Source of the DNA: Magnolia sinica
Taxonomy: Eukaryota; Streptophyta; Magnoliopsida; Magnoliales; Magnoliaceae
Length of the DNA: 64,000 bases
Reading direction: 5' to 3'
Assembly (NCBI RefSeq): GCF_029962835.1
Contig: NC_080588.1
Location: 13,100,001 to 13,164,000 of the forward strand
In this document: one piece after another, positions 47,283 through 58,617 of the stretch
Numbering within the stretch: position 1 is the first letter of the stretch
How the letters are laid out: every line of letters begins with the position of its first letter
Program-made: the position numbers and the translations under genes
The notes under the pieces: model-generated
The model's input: the letters and a program-made list of their open reading frames with translations, nothing else
The model's database searches: none
Told to the model about the DNA's origin: nothing

Positions 47283-47781
47283 CAATGTTGTCATGTGTGA
47301 TCACACAATCACATACATTGGCTTAGATCACGTGTGATGGTCACATATGCCATGGCATACTAAAGTATGCAAAGGCATAATACTCTAGTATGCATTGGCA
47401 TAATGGCCAACGGTCGTATGTCTTATACATTGTAATAAGTTGTAACTTCTATTGTATATAACAACTCATCAAGATTCAAGTTATCAATAAAACTTCTTTG
47501 TAGTTTTTAATAATTAATTCTCTCTTAGTGCAATTGTTGATTTTTTAAATTTGTTTTGTATAATATAACTAAACTTATAAATGGTCTAATAGTCAAGCAA
47601 CAATGAAATAGGTAAAAATATCCAATCCAATCACTTGTAGTAATTAGACATAGTTTTCCTTAATTTTGTTAGAATTTTTAATGATTTTTATTTTCATTTT
47701 TAAAAAAAATTTCCAAAAAAAAAAAAAAAGCCATCAACCTGACCAATTACTCATGCAATTATATGCGATTTGACAACATTG
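47283..47781. mobile_element. hAT-like element, GGCATA/TATGCC motifs
   Basis: CAATGTTGTCATGTG at the left and TTTGACAACATTG at the right are inverted copies. The flanks CGTGTAAC and CATGTAAT match at 6 of 8. The left arm repeats CATATGCC, GGCATAC and TATGCATTGGCATAATGG. No coding capacity. Confidence 0.5.
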
Positions 47782-47789
47782 CATGTAAT

Positions 47790-49060
47790 GGTTGCCACTG
47801 TTACGATTACGGCACACCTTGCCCATGCTCATTCCAACAGCTTCTAGCTCTATCCAACTCTTCCCAAAGATGAGGTCTCAAATACGGACTCTTCATACCA
47901 TACATCAATTTAAAATCCCATCTGTGCAACCTCTTCATAGAACAACAAATAAACTGAAGCATTCAATAGAACATACATAAATTGTATAGAGACTGTTATA
48001 GACATCTTTAGACAAGGCTTCCATGTTCCGTATCACCACAATACCACCCAAGGTCTCTACTACTTCCAAAGCCACCCAATCACAATAACAGTGAAATTAC
48101 ATGTGTTTACTCAGCCCCCTGCCAATAACTTACTTCCGCTTCATGAGACAACCAATTGAGCCCTTTGTCATTTTCAAACTTCACTTGCATTGTTTTCTTT
48201 CTAAGAGCAAACTAGCCGTCCCACATTCTAGGTAGGGAAAGTGAGAGGGCTAGTCCAATAACTTGGACTTCCGCTTCATGAGACAACCAATTGAGCCCTT
48301 TGTCATTTTCAAACTTCACTTGCATTCTTTTCTTTCTAAGAGCAAACTAACCCTCCCACATTCTACATAGGGAATGTGAGACCTTTTTCTTTTCTTTTTT
48401 TTTTGAAAAAAGGGCAAGGAATGTGAGGCTTCACTTGCATTTTTTTCTAAGGGCTCCCTAGCGTTGAGTATTCTTACGATCTCCTCTCCCATGATTCTTC
48501 TTGCACTATGCCTTACCTGAATTTCCATGCTATCGTAATTTTAATCAAAGAATATAAGATTTCAAAGTTTTCTCTTACCTCTTATACTTATTTTGGAATA
48601 CAACATTTCTCCCTTGGAGAGTTTGACTTCTCCTTGCCTTTGTGGAACTTAAATGGCACGCGGATCTCCTCCTTGCCATAGCCAAAGAATACGCCAAACA
48701 TCTTCCTTATGCGATCTATTAAGCCACTGAACCATGAATGGCTTACACTTTCCCTGTCATTGGTGCAAATAATCATTAATCTTCATCCTTCCCTTGAAGC
48801 AGTTCCTCCTGTTCCATATCCACTGCCCAACTCTTCCGTCTTGCCCTGCCCTAGTAGCTTGATCCACCAGCTTCTGAACAATCAAGGGTTTTGCAGGTAA
48901 AACACACAGATAAGTCTCTGATGGATTCTTCCCTCTAAAAGATTTGCATGAGGTGACGATTACAAATAGCGTCCATTATTGGGAGAGCTCTTCCTCCTCT
49001 ATTCCAGACGTCACATGCCTTTCCTCCTCAGGAGATTTTCTTCATTGTCTCTCTAAACTT
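47790..49060 (-). pseudogene. Probable LINE remnant, minus strand
   Basis: Minus-strand fragments resemble the tail of plant LINE ORF2, for example ICTNDRESVSHSWF followed by KMFGVFFGYGKEEI (48776-48588). No frame is intact. It contains a 135-bp tandem duplication (48133-48381). Confidence 0.42.
48133..48381 (+). repeat. Tandem duplication, period about 135 bp
   Basis: CTTCCGCTTCATGAGACAAC starts at 48133 and again at 48268, and both copies continue through TTTGTCATTTTCAAACTTCA to TCCCACATTCTA with few differences. Confidence 0.85.
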
Positions 49061-49665
49061 GGCCTGAGGGATGGTCTCAGGCTTGAAATCTAGGCCCGGT
49101 GTTCAGGCCAGGCTGGGCCAGGGTGAATGATGAATAGTAGCCCAACCCAATCTGACATGTTGCCTTGGTGTATTCCATATAGTACACCGGTCTTAACAAC
49201 GTAGGCTAAAGAGTCTGTATACTAGTGTGTAAAGTAATACTTGGTACTCCAGTAGAGTGATGGATGATACCAGGCACTTAGTTGTCCAAATTTTGGACCC
49301 CACTTTAAATCGAAAACAACAGATCGATACACTCATTTAAAGTCCATGCATTGGATGGATGATCAGGTGGGACAGACTTAGTTAATGAATGACCTTACTT
49401 TATACAGGTATGCCACAGAAAAACTATGACACTCTAGAAGAGCATGATGGCCCACAAACACACACTCACCAATTGTACATCAATTGAATATGTATCATTA
49501 ATGTAACTTATCCTAAACTTAGATCCACTTTGGCCTGGCGATATAGACCAGCCCTAGCATCTTTACCCCATTAGGACCTGGGCCAGGGATTACAGCTATA
49601 GGGCAGGCCTGGGCCAACCTCAGCCTAACCCTAGCCCAGCCCACTGCCACCCTAACTCCAATCTA
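49060..49665. repeat. GC-rich iterated GGCCTGGGC/GCCCAGCC repeat
   Basis: Words such as CAGGCTGGGCCAGG, CCTGGGCCAGG, GCAGGCCTGGGCC and TAGCCCAGCCCACTGCC cluster at both ends around a less biased middle, again in the style of subterminal hAT repeats. Terminal repeats and target duplication were not resolved. Confidence 0.4.
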
Positions 49666-49989
49666 CCTCCACCTTGGGAGATTTCTTCCTGTATTCCGGT
49701 CATCACTTGCCTTTCCGCCACCTCGACTCCATACCCTTTCTCCTTTCATTTGAGCACCATTACCCAACCTGCCTTGATTTTCCAAAACTCCCCACCTGTA
49801 GCATCTCTTTACTTCACTCCTCACCTTGAAAGAGAGCTACTTCAGCTAGCTTGCTCTGTTTCTTAATTATTAAAAAGCGTTATATTCAAAGAGAAAGAAA
49901 ACTACAACCAGCAAACAAGGGCCAACAGAAAGCAAAACCTCCCAAACCACGGCTGGCCACACAAACACCCATAACCATTAACCACACCC

Positions 49990-50245
49990 AGCCAACTCAA
50001 AACAAGGCCTGAAACAACAAAAGCACACGAACCACAGACAAACTACAGTTAAGGATTGCAGAGTCATCCAGCAGGAAACTAGCACAAACAGCACCAGATT
50101 TTGCCAAAAGGTCAGCCTCCCTGTTAGCTTCTCCAGGCTCATATTTAAAGAAGATCAGGTTATTGATTTTCAAGTCAAGAAACTCCTCCACCTAGTTTAC
50201 TCTCTACAGCCCTACTATTGTCCAGTTAGTTAAAAGTAATTTGGT
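49990..50245 (-). pseudogene. LINE RNase H-like fragment, minus strand
   Basis: The frame 50191-49997 reads FKYEPGEANREADLLAKSGA, the C-terminal helix region of the RNase H domain carried by plant LINEs. Nothing else of that domain is intact. Confidence 0.6.
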
Positions 50246-50249
50246 GCCT

Positions 50250-50698
50250 TGATCCTAGTATGGTCCATGTAGTTGGAAGTAACTTGCTTCCATGGTTGAC
50301 CAACTTGCATTCTGCAAACAGCACAGTTCATTCATTTGATCTCCAAATGATTGCCTGAAATTTGGGGAAAACAAATAGCTCATTTCAAGTCCAGGTACTG
50401 TTAGAAATTCACGTGCATAGAAGGTAATAGCAAACAAGGGACATACCACAAACAGCATAGAATGCAAAGAGAATGAATACCAGAGCACATCACTTGCGTA
50501 TTTAGCCGGGGAAAAAAACTGACATAAGATGGATGCACCAACCAAAGCCTAGATAAACATGGATAGTTACAGTTACACTACACATATAAGGTTATGACAA
50601 TCAGTAACCATGGTTATCATAACCACAGAGTTCAGCTAGAGCATAAAATTCCTCATTCGTTTTCAGCATCTTGGCAGATATTGAAGTTTGAAGCGAAC
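50250..50698. other. Intron sequence next to the exon donor
   Basis: Non-coding. The donor of the exon at 50699-50842 is CAG/GTTCGC on the minus strand at 50698-50697. Confidence 0.5.
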
Positions 50699-50842
50699 CT
50701 GCTGAGAAAACATATCAAGAGTACTCTGTCCACTTGTCAGCATCGCTGCAGATATAAAAATAGCTTTTGCAACCTTAAATGGAAATTCCTCCATAGCATA
50801 TGAGATGCATGCACCACCAAAATCATGTCCCACCAAAATCAC
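50699..50842 (-). CDS. Methylesterase, second visible exon
   Basis: 144 bases, 48 codons, no stop: VILVGHDFGGACISYAMEEF, then PFKVAKAIFISAAMLTSGQS, then TLDMFSQQ. This is the nucleophile-elbow segment of an alpha/beta-hydrolase. The usual elbow is G-H-S-x-G; here it is G-H-D-F-G, with Asp in place of the nucleophilic Ser, a replacement I associate with the chloroplast-type MES11-15 subgroup (from memory). Acceptor TATGCAG at 50844-50843 and donor CAG/GTTCGC, both phase 0. Intact. Confidence 0.92.
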
Positions 50843-51679
50843 CTGCATAAATAGCTAACAAGATTAATCTCCAAGGATCTTCAGTTAATTACATTATGAA
50901 TAAGTGCAACAACAACACAGCTCTTTATTCAAATTAAAGACGATATCTATGATCTCTGAAGTCCTCCACATTAAACTAAATTGTTGTTTTAATAGAATTT
51001 AATAAGACAGCAGAAAGTGTCACCAGTGGATATATTCCCAAAGAACACATTTCATGATACATCAAAATTCATCTTCGCATCAGTTACAATGATGTTTGGA
51101 ATCCATCGAGGCTCCTGAAACATTTGTACCTTCTTGCAGTTTTGCATGTGCTCTGTACATTATTCTGCCTGCTTTTTATCAACATATTATGTTCAGATTC
51201 AAATCTCATAAGCTGATACAGACCAATTATGGAACAAACCATTAAGAGTCATGGTCCTGCTTTTTGTAGCCTTGCTTATGCTTGCTTGGTCCTGCTTTTT
51301 GCAGTTTTTCATGTGCCTTGTGCATTATCTTGTCTGCTTTTATCAACAAATTATGTGCTCGATATGTCCTGCTTTTTGCAGTTTTTCATGTGCTTTATAC
51401 ATTATTTTGTTTGACAAAATATATTCAGCTTTGAATCTCATAAGCCTTTCCTGGTCCTGATTTTTGCAGTTTTGCATGTGCATTGTACACTTTCTTCTCT
51501 ACTTTCTAACAACTACATATGTCCAGATATGAATCTCATAAGCCTCCCAAAGTGACCCTTAACAATGTCTTGGGCTGAAAATTGATGGGAGCAGAGAGAG
51601 TTAGAGACATGTTTCTCAGAGAGAGAGCTGGGTGGATGAAAAAGATGTGCCTTTATAGAGTTCTATATGGTTGCCACAT
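50843..51679. other. Intron sequence with internal repeats
   Basis: A unit containing GGTCCTGCTTTTTGCAG, TTTTTCATGTG and ATTATTTTG or similar recurs at about 51120-51190, 51250-51330, 51365-51420 and 51445-51510, giving a degenerate tandem array of about four copies. No gene seen. Confidence 0.5.
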
Positions 51680-52128
51680 ACTAACCAAACTGAAGAGGAA
51701 ATTTTATAGAATGGCCAAATGACCAGCCATGCTTTAATAGGACAGAATGTCGCGCAGTCAAGGCACAACATTTTCATAGGATAAGCGTAGCTGAAATGAA
51801 GACATTGAGATAGATATGTGGCAAGAGGAAGAAAGATATAATTAGAAATGAAAACATACAAGGGAACACAGGAGCAGCACCAATAGGTAACAAGATAAGG
51901 GGAAAGTAGTGTTAGATGGTTTGACCATGTGCAATCAGTTAGGAGTAAGTTGGTTCAGTTGATGGCTCTAAAAGGGCAAGGGCCCAAAATGACATGGGTG
52001 GAGATAGTAAGAAGTGATTTGAGGACATATGGTTAACAGAGGATATGGTCCTTGATAGAGTAGAATAGCTGAACAGGATCCCAGTAGCCGACCCCAATTA
52101 GTTGGGATAAGGCTTAGATGATGATGAA
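51680..52128 (+). pseudogene. RTE-type LINE 3' remnant
   Basis: Broken frames read LTKLKRKFYRMAK, AEMKTLR, CGKRKKDIIRNENIQGNTGA, APIGNKIRGK and, at the end, DPSSRPQLVGIRLR, recognisable as the C-terminus of plant RTE reverse transcriptase. The end, GGGATAAGGCTTAGATGATGATGA, is typical of RTE 3' tails. Many stops. It lies in the intron between exons 50842 and 52995, in antisense to the gene. Confidence 0.75.
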
Positions 52129-52994
52129 ACATGCATATGGTTGCAACTTGCAAGAAGTGTTCTGGTAGTCTCCATCCTCACCGATGCAACTTGAATTAGT
52201 TGGACAAAAGATATGCATCCAACAATAACAGTCTGGGCCGATGATGGTAAGGCATATTTACAAAAACCAGTAAGGAACCACACATGCTCCTGGCCAATTT
52301 AACATCCAAAGCAAACAAAAAGAACAAGAGGAGAAAGCAATAATGTCTACCTCTATCATACAAAAAGGATCATTTTCTCTCTGCTAATTTGGAATACTGG
52401 AGGCATGCGTTAGCAGGAAGATGAATGTAGTAAAATGGACACTGTAAAGAGTTTTCTAATTGAGATACATGAATTGTGGACTTTACATGTTTACTGTCCA
52501 AAGAGCAAGAAAGAGATCAACTTATTCACGTTACACATATGAAATAGCAAACGTGAAGTTCCACGCACAATTGTGCAAATCGACAAGAATTTCTAGGAGA
52601 AATATCACCTGGAACATTTTCAAGCTAGCGTGTATCTTATAACTTGAAACAAATAGAAATCTCTAGAAGCTTTTTAAATGAATGATGAAGCTTACCAAAT
52701 GGGCATGTGGAACAGAATACAAATGCTTGACCAAGCAAGGAGTTCCTTTTGTCTTTCCTTGAAAGGAAGCAAGGGGTTCAATTTTGGGAAGTTGAACTGT
52801 CAATTAGTTATTTATCAGGCCTGCATTATACCCATCTCTTGCCTATGAAATTTAGTAGTGGACTATTAACGTGCATTGGTAGATTCTTACATGGTGTGTA
52901 ACCATGCCAATTTGCCTTTTAAAGATGCAATCTGTAGTTCATAAAGCATAAGGGAGTTGTAAGGACTTGTTTGGAAAAGATTAAAAGAATGAAC
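52129..52994. other. Intron sequence next to the exon donor
   Basis: Mostly unique-looking, non-coding. The donor of the exon at 52995-53231 is AAG/GTTCAT at 52994-52993 (minus strand). Confidence 0.5.
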
Positions 52995-53231
52995 CTTCTG
53001 CCCATCTCCGAGCTTTTCGAGGAAATCAGTAAGTGGCTTTACATATTGGGAAAGACTCGTAATACTGTTTGTATCAAATGAATGAATCCCAGAACCAGTT
53101 AGGTCTATGGCATCAACTTTGAAACCACCCTCCTCTAGAAGCGCTATGGTTTTATACCAACACCAAGCACCAAAACCACCTCCATGGACAAGAATAAAAT
53201 GGTTGGTCTCCAGATCATCAATCTTTAGATC
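52995..53231 (-). CDS. Methylesterase, first visible exon
   Basis: 237 bases, 79 codons, no stop. It reads DLKIDDLETNHFILVHGGGF, GAWCWYKTIALLEEGGFKVD, AIDLTGSGIHSFDTNSITSL, SQYVKPLTDFLEKLGDGQK. The HGGG-type oxyanion loop and GAWCW motif are diagnostic of the MES/hydroxynitrile-lyase family. The acceptor TAACAG precedes GATCTAAAG (AG at 53233-53232) and the donor is AAG/GTTCAT. It joins in phase 0 to VILVGHDFGG at 50842. MES11-15 proteins have a further N-terminal part with a plastid-targeting region; it is not found within the remaining 10.8 kb, so the real first exon is probably beyond the window. The four exons give 265 residues, the complete hydrolase core. Confidence 0.9.
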
Positions 53232-53233
53232 CT

Positions 53234-55010
53234 GTTACAGGAAGTAAATGGAAAATTAATGAAAATTTCAGCGATGGGAGGTGAGCTAATAAAAAAGCCG
53301 GTAGCAAACTCCTAAAAAAAATGCATATACATTCACTCCCAGGCTTCCCTCTTGAAGCATTTTTTAATGCTTATAAGCAATAGCATCTAGCCATAACACG
53401 ATTGAATCATGTTCTAAAGCTTTCTTCCTATAATGCAGCCAAAAGCAAGGTGAAGCAAAAAAGGAAAATGAGCAATGAGTTAGCTCACTGTTTAACCTGC
53501 AAAAAAATAACTAGAAATGAATGAAGGAAAAAACAGAGAGAATGCAGTACACAAATGGCATATCAAAGATGGGCAGTGGCATATCAAAGATGGGCACTAG
53601 GGATTGTTCAACAAAATTTTATATGAACTGCAATAACATACTGCAAATGTTCTATCACACAAGAAAAGAAATTTAATATGTACGCATATATAACCCAACT
53701 GACAGATTAAGAACTGAGATGATTATCGTAGAAGTACGTTCCCACACCTCAGCCCTATATAGACTGGGTCAAGCCTAAATACATATTCATACCCACAGCA
53801 AAGGCCCCTGCTGCAACCATTCCGTTGGGCAAAAGTAAGACTCAAGCTGCTGGGCAAAAATCAGTGGCAATTCACAGCATTAATGCAATCGGATATCAAG
53901 TTTCATATGGTCAGATACAGAATAGGAAAACCGAATAAGTCCAAATTGATATCAGCTGAGCATACTAGGGTTTGGTACCATAGGATACTCTCTCAGCAAA
54001 CATCCAGCACCCTTTTCATCACAAACTGGGATAAGTAGACTCCTCGGTCCTTGCAACAGAGCCATACAATATGAAGCTAGCATTGGAGACTTATTACCAG
54101 ACTACAGGTGTATGCATTGACCACAGCAAATATCAGGTTCAGCAAACCCTCCAAATCTAAGTTCTCAGTATAAAGGTACGACAAAGAATCATTGTTGCTC
54201 ATAAATTTAAACATGCTGAAGCACTTCAAAAAAAAAAAGATTTAATAGCTCCCAAAAATCAGAATGCCTTCCAAGCAAAAGTTTAATTTGCCGCCCAATT
54301 GGTACAATTCTATAGATGTTAAACAACTAAGAGATCTAGAATTCAAAATAATGGTAGTTTCAGATTCCAAGTCTCTAGGAAGGGGAATCCTTTAACCTTA
54401 TCTGAGTATCCTAGTATCCAACTTAGATACCCCATGCTTTTGTACGATCCAAGCATTTATTGTCCATAGAGGAAGTGAAGGAAATAATTTTTCAAATCTA
54501 TTCTACCATGAAAGAATGAAAATTCCACATTGATCTGCATCCATTGATTATTTTTTAAATTCTTCTTTGGCAATGAAATTTATTTTTCTTTTCTGAAAGG
54601 AAACAAAAATTCCCAAATCCTTTTCTTTTATTGAATGGCAAAGAGGGTTGGAACACAAAAAAGGAAAGCAAGGATGACAAGAGATCATCCCAGTCCAAAA
54701 GGACTAAAGTCCATGACCCGTTGACACCCAAAATCTTCTCCCATATCCCATAAAAACTATTAGGTCAGTTTGGTTTCCGAAAAAGTTCTATTCGAACAAT
54801 CTTGTCCAGATAGGGCACATGTCCATGGTCTATCAATCAGCATTGGCACAAATTCCAATGGAAGCAAAGACACTGTTGTCTAAAATGTAGTCATTACTTT
54901 ATATGAGGCAATCTGGATAAAAAGTTGATGTTAGTCACCTTCCATAAGATAATCAATTGAGTAGCTTTTTTTTGTACATATGAGTGGCACATGTACCACA
55001 TAGGTTAAAC
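53234..55010. other. Upstream intron or 5' region, no feature recognised
   Basis: Mostly low-repeat sequence on the 5' side of the first visible exon. I looked for a minus-strand first exon with a start codon and a basic, Ser-rich leader and did not find one that I could defend. Confidence 0.45.
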
Positions 55011-55017
55011 AACACAA

Positions 55018-55691
55018 TGGCCCATTTGGTTACCATTACAGTTCAGTTAAGATTAGACTATTTTAGACATAGCTTGTACAGCTATGGCCTATCGGGATGG
55101 CTTGTATTGATAGATTATTCTGTCATATCGATTGATTTTTGTCAGACACCAGGGATAAGGACAGATGGACAATAATACGTGGTTTTTTCAAACACTTGGC
55201 ACATTGGCACAAGTGGACAATGCGGGGCACTTGAAGATTGATGGTCATGTGTAGCACATGTGGGATGCTCAAAGACGCACAGTGGCAGGTGTGGGATGCT
55301 TGAAGATGAACATCAACATATATTATTTACAACATGTACACCTGGGTATTGGCACATGTGGCACCCATTGGGTGCTAGATGGAGGGATGTGGCACATAGG
55401 GGGTGTTTGATGACGGACGCTCTCCAACTTATGGCACATTGGCACGTGCACATGTGCCATGCATGTTTACAAAAGATAGTTACTCATATGAGCACCTTAT
55501 GAAATATAGGCAAAAATAGGCTAAAACCAACTTTTTATCCAAATTTATACGAGGTCACGGCTACTATTTTGGACAAACTTGTATTTGTTTTTATTGGAAT
55601 TGGTGCCAATTGTGATTGACAAACCAGCGACATGTGCCACTATCCGAGTAGGGCTCTTCGAATCAAACATTTTGGGTAACCAAACAGGCCC
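55018..55691. mobile_element. Tourist-like (PIF/Harbinger) element
   Basis: Left end GGCCCATTTGGTTACCATT and right end GGGTAACCAAACAGGCCC are inverted copies (consensus GGGCCTGTTTGGTTACC). TTA follows on the right; the left copy of the trinucleotide is not preserved. It contains the CACATGTG minisatellite at 55190-55470. Confidence 0.6.
55190..55470. repeat. Degenerate CACATGTG minisatellite, second locus
   Basis: Words GGCACATTGGCAC, GGGGCACTTGAAGA, GTAGCACATGTGGGATGC and GTGGCAC recur irregularly, as at 22855-23215. Confidence 0.7.
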
Positions 55692-55699
55692 TTAGACCT

Positions 55700-57528
55700 T
55701 TTTTGTTCTTTTCTAAAGACTTCTTGTAGAGATCCTAATTGCTCTTCCAATTTGTTCACAAAGGTCCCATTGTTAAAATCCCACCAAATAGTCTAAACCC
55801 ACCAACAAGTCTCCACAAAGTGCAACCTGTTTTACCATGCCCTAATTCCATGATTCAAGCAGCTTTGGAGTCATCCCTGGCATCCCTACTACCAGTGTTT
55901 GAAATATCGATATCGCCTTACATATCGCATTCTTGAGATACGGATACATATCGGTTATCACATGGGATATATCGGTTGTATCGTATAATTTATCGTTGTT
56001 GTTGGAAACATTGGGAAATTGCTTGAATTTTTCAATGAAACTTCGGTGACTATTAAAAAAGACATCAATACACACTTATAAATCAAAACATTATAAAAAA
56101 AACAAGTACACACAATAGATTTTCTTTGTATGGGGGCCTAATCTATATGCGTTGTCTAACTAAATTGATGCAAGTATATTCAATGTCTATTCATATAATT
56201 TATAAATATAAGAAGACGTGTGGAAACACAAGCAATAGATTCAAAAGCAAAAGAAGAATCACTAGATTAGGTTACATACATGTTTGATTTGATATTTGGA
56301 CACAGATTGCAAATGATTTGCAAGAAATTGGAAATTTTTTATTTTTTTCAAATTTTCCGCAACTTGGCGCATCTCCTCCAAATCTCAAAATTGAATCTCC
56401 CAATCCATGATTTTTCATGATTTGTAACAATTTGACACTAATTTAACATGATTTATAAAAAATAAAAGAATCAAAATTCGAAAATACTCATCAGATCGAA
56501 CACGTGGGATATATCGCACTACTTGTGTGTTTCGTATTGCACTAGTGGGATACAAGATATATCGTGGGATATATCGGACGATATCGTCAATATTTAAAAC
56601 ACTACCTACTACCAACATTTAACTGAATAGCTCAAAAAAGCTCCTCCAAATCTCAAACGGAATATCACAGTGAAAAGACAATGATTTATTAATTCTTCCT
56701 TCTTTGGACACATAATGTATCCATCCATGGTCATCACCTCTTTCGTCCTCAACTTGTCCATTGTCAAATCCTTGTCTTTCACTATTAACCATCCGAACGC
56801 AAGGATTTCTCGATAGGTCTTGAAATGAGTATGACCAAATTAGGGCAGTGAGACAAAGATTTTAGATAGCGGTTCTAGTGACTTGTTTCAAATAATATTT
56901 AGAATGTTAAGAGGCCCTCACATAGTTGCCTTCATCCATTGGCAGGAAGTCAAAGAAAGTTTTCACCACCAAAGTTCCCAGAAGTATCTAGACACTATCG
57001 TCATGCTTTTACCAATATTCATCAAGAGAATCAAACTTCGAAGACACTCCTACGGGCCGATGAACTCTAATGTCTTCGTCTCAAGGATTCCTACAAAAAC
57101 AAGGCGTCCAAATTACCTTGCCTCCCACCATCAAGAAACATTGTACCACTGGAAGCTCCTTTCTCCCAGTCAAAGAATGCGGGAAATCCTAACTTTGCGG
57201 ATTTATCCCTTTTGGAGAAGGGAGATTCCCTCTTAACACCACTTCTCATATCCACAAATCCCTGCATTAAGCAGACACCAAACTAAAGCACCCTCCCTCC
57301 TACAAGCCATATTTACAAGAAATAACTTGCTTCCATAAACATCATCCTCTTTCCCCAAATTGCCAAAGCCACGTGCCCAACAATGCTTGATCCATGAGCT
57401 TTTTTCTTATTATTTCTCCTCCCCATGACTTTTGAACCTCCCCTAGTTCACAAGACAACTCGTGTTCTAGATACCTCCCATTACCAAGTGGAAAGCAAGT
57501 GCCTGTGGAGAATGTGTGAATGGGTAGG
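55700..57528 (-). pseudogene. LINE (L1-type) remnant, minus strand, split by hAT
   Basis: Reading the minus strand from 57528: LMDQALLGTWLWQFGERG, then broken frames, then REILAFGWLIVKDKDLTMDK and EELINHCLF (zinc-binding tail of LINE RT, near 56830-56650), and after the hAT element (55893-56604) a short tail. Numerous stops. It is in the same orientation as the methylesterase gene. Confidence 0.72.
55893..56604. mobile_element. hAT-like ATATCG-motif element, complete ends
   Basis: Starts CAGTGTTTGAAATATCGATA and ends TCAATATTTAAAACACTA. Perfect 8-bp target duplication CCTACTAC at 55885-55892 and 56605-56612. Both arms repeat GATATATCG, GTATCG and ATCGCA words. The left arm is closely related to 23346-23640. 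No transposase. It is inserted within the LINE remnant. Confidence 0.88.
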
Positions 57529-58034
57529 TCTCCATCTAGAGCTGGACATATCTTACCCAATCCGGTGGATCCGACCTGATCAGACCCCATCCGACCCGTT
57601 CCGAACCGAACCGACGGCCTGGATCGGTGCGGATCGGGTAGGGCCATTTAGATCCGATATTTTTTCGGATCGAGATCGGGTTGTGGTCAATCCGGACCGA
57701 TCCGATCCGAAAACCCGATCCGGATGGATCCGGACCGTCCCGATCCGGGGTGGTTCTTATCAATAATTCTAATTTTTATTATGGTATGGTCTAATTAGAG
57801 CTTTGGATATGCATCAATATTGGGTTCAACCACTGAAATGATCTGGAAAACCGAATGGACGGCGTGGATAAACCACATGCATTCACGGTGGGCCCCAACA
57901 AAGTTTAGTTACTATAATAAGAAGAGGTTCGCTAGTGTACCATATACACAGTTATATAGCTACTGTAGGATAGGATGGGTAATCTAGGCTAGAGGTATAG
58001 CTGGAGGTGCATGTCGGGCGAAGACGAGCACTGA

Positions 58035-58540
58035 TGCTCCCTCGAGCGCCGAGTTGTACGAACGGTTCAAAGGAGATCAAAGTTAAATGGGCCCCATAGT
58101 GATGTATTTATTAAATCTACACCGTTCATCTATTTTTAGAGATCATTTTAGAACATTATCCAAAAAAAAAAAAAATATCCAAAGATCATGTGGACTACAC
58201 CACAAACAGCAGCGGAGATAATGATTTTCACCGCTAAACAATTTGTAGGGCCCACCATAATGTTTATTTTCCATCCAATCTATTCATAAGGTCACAAAGA
58301 CCTTAATTAAGAGGCAAAATAAATTTCAAATTGATCCAAAACTTCTGTGAGGCTTGTGACCCCAAAAAGGCTTTCAATGGTAGACGTTCAATCCCCACTG
58401 CTTTTTTCAGTGTGGTCCACCTAATGGTTAGATCTATCTTATTTTTCGTCTCAAGCCTTAAAACTAGCTCGTCAAATGGATGGACGATTTGGATATAACA
58501 CATGTTCCATGATCAGACCCACAGAACTTGCTGACATAAA
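58035..58540. repeat. Foldback-family copy within composite hAT
   Basis: Opens with the cap CTCGAGCGCCGAGTTGTACG, then GGGCCCCATAGTGATGTATT, and closes with the inverted core ATGGATGGACG to CAGACCCACAGAACTTG. Confidence 0.65.
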
Positions 58541-58617
58541 CCAGCCATGTAGGCACTTTCGTGCACGGCATGCTGCACGTCGTGCTGTACACGTAAATGC
58601 AGTTGTAGCCAGTAGCG

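Noticed and set aside
56883..57236. 117-codon plus-strand frame
   Set aside because: It is antisense to a minus-strand LINE whose RT tail motifs are readable on the other strand.
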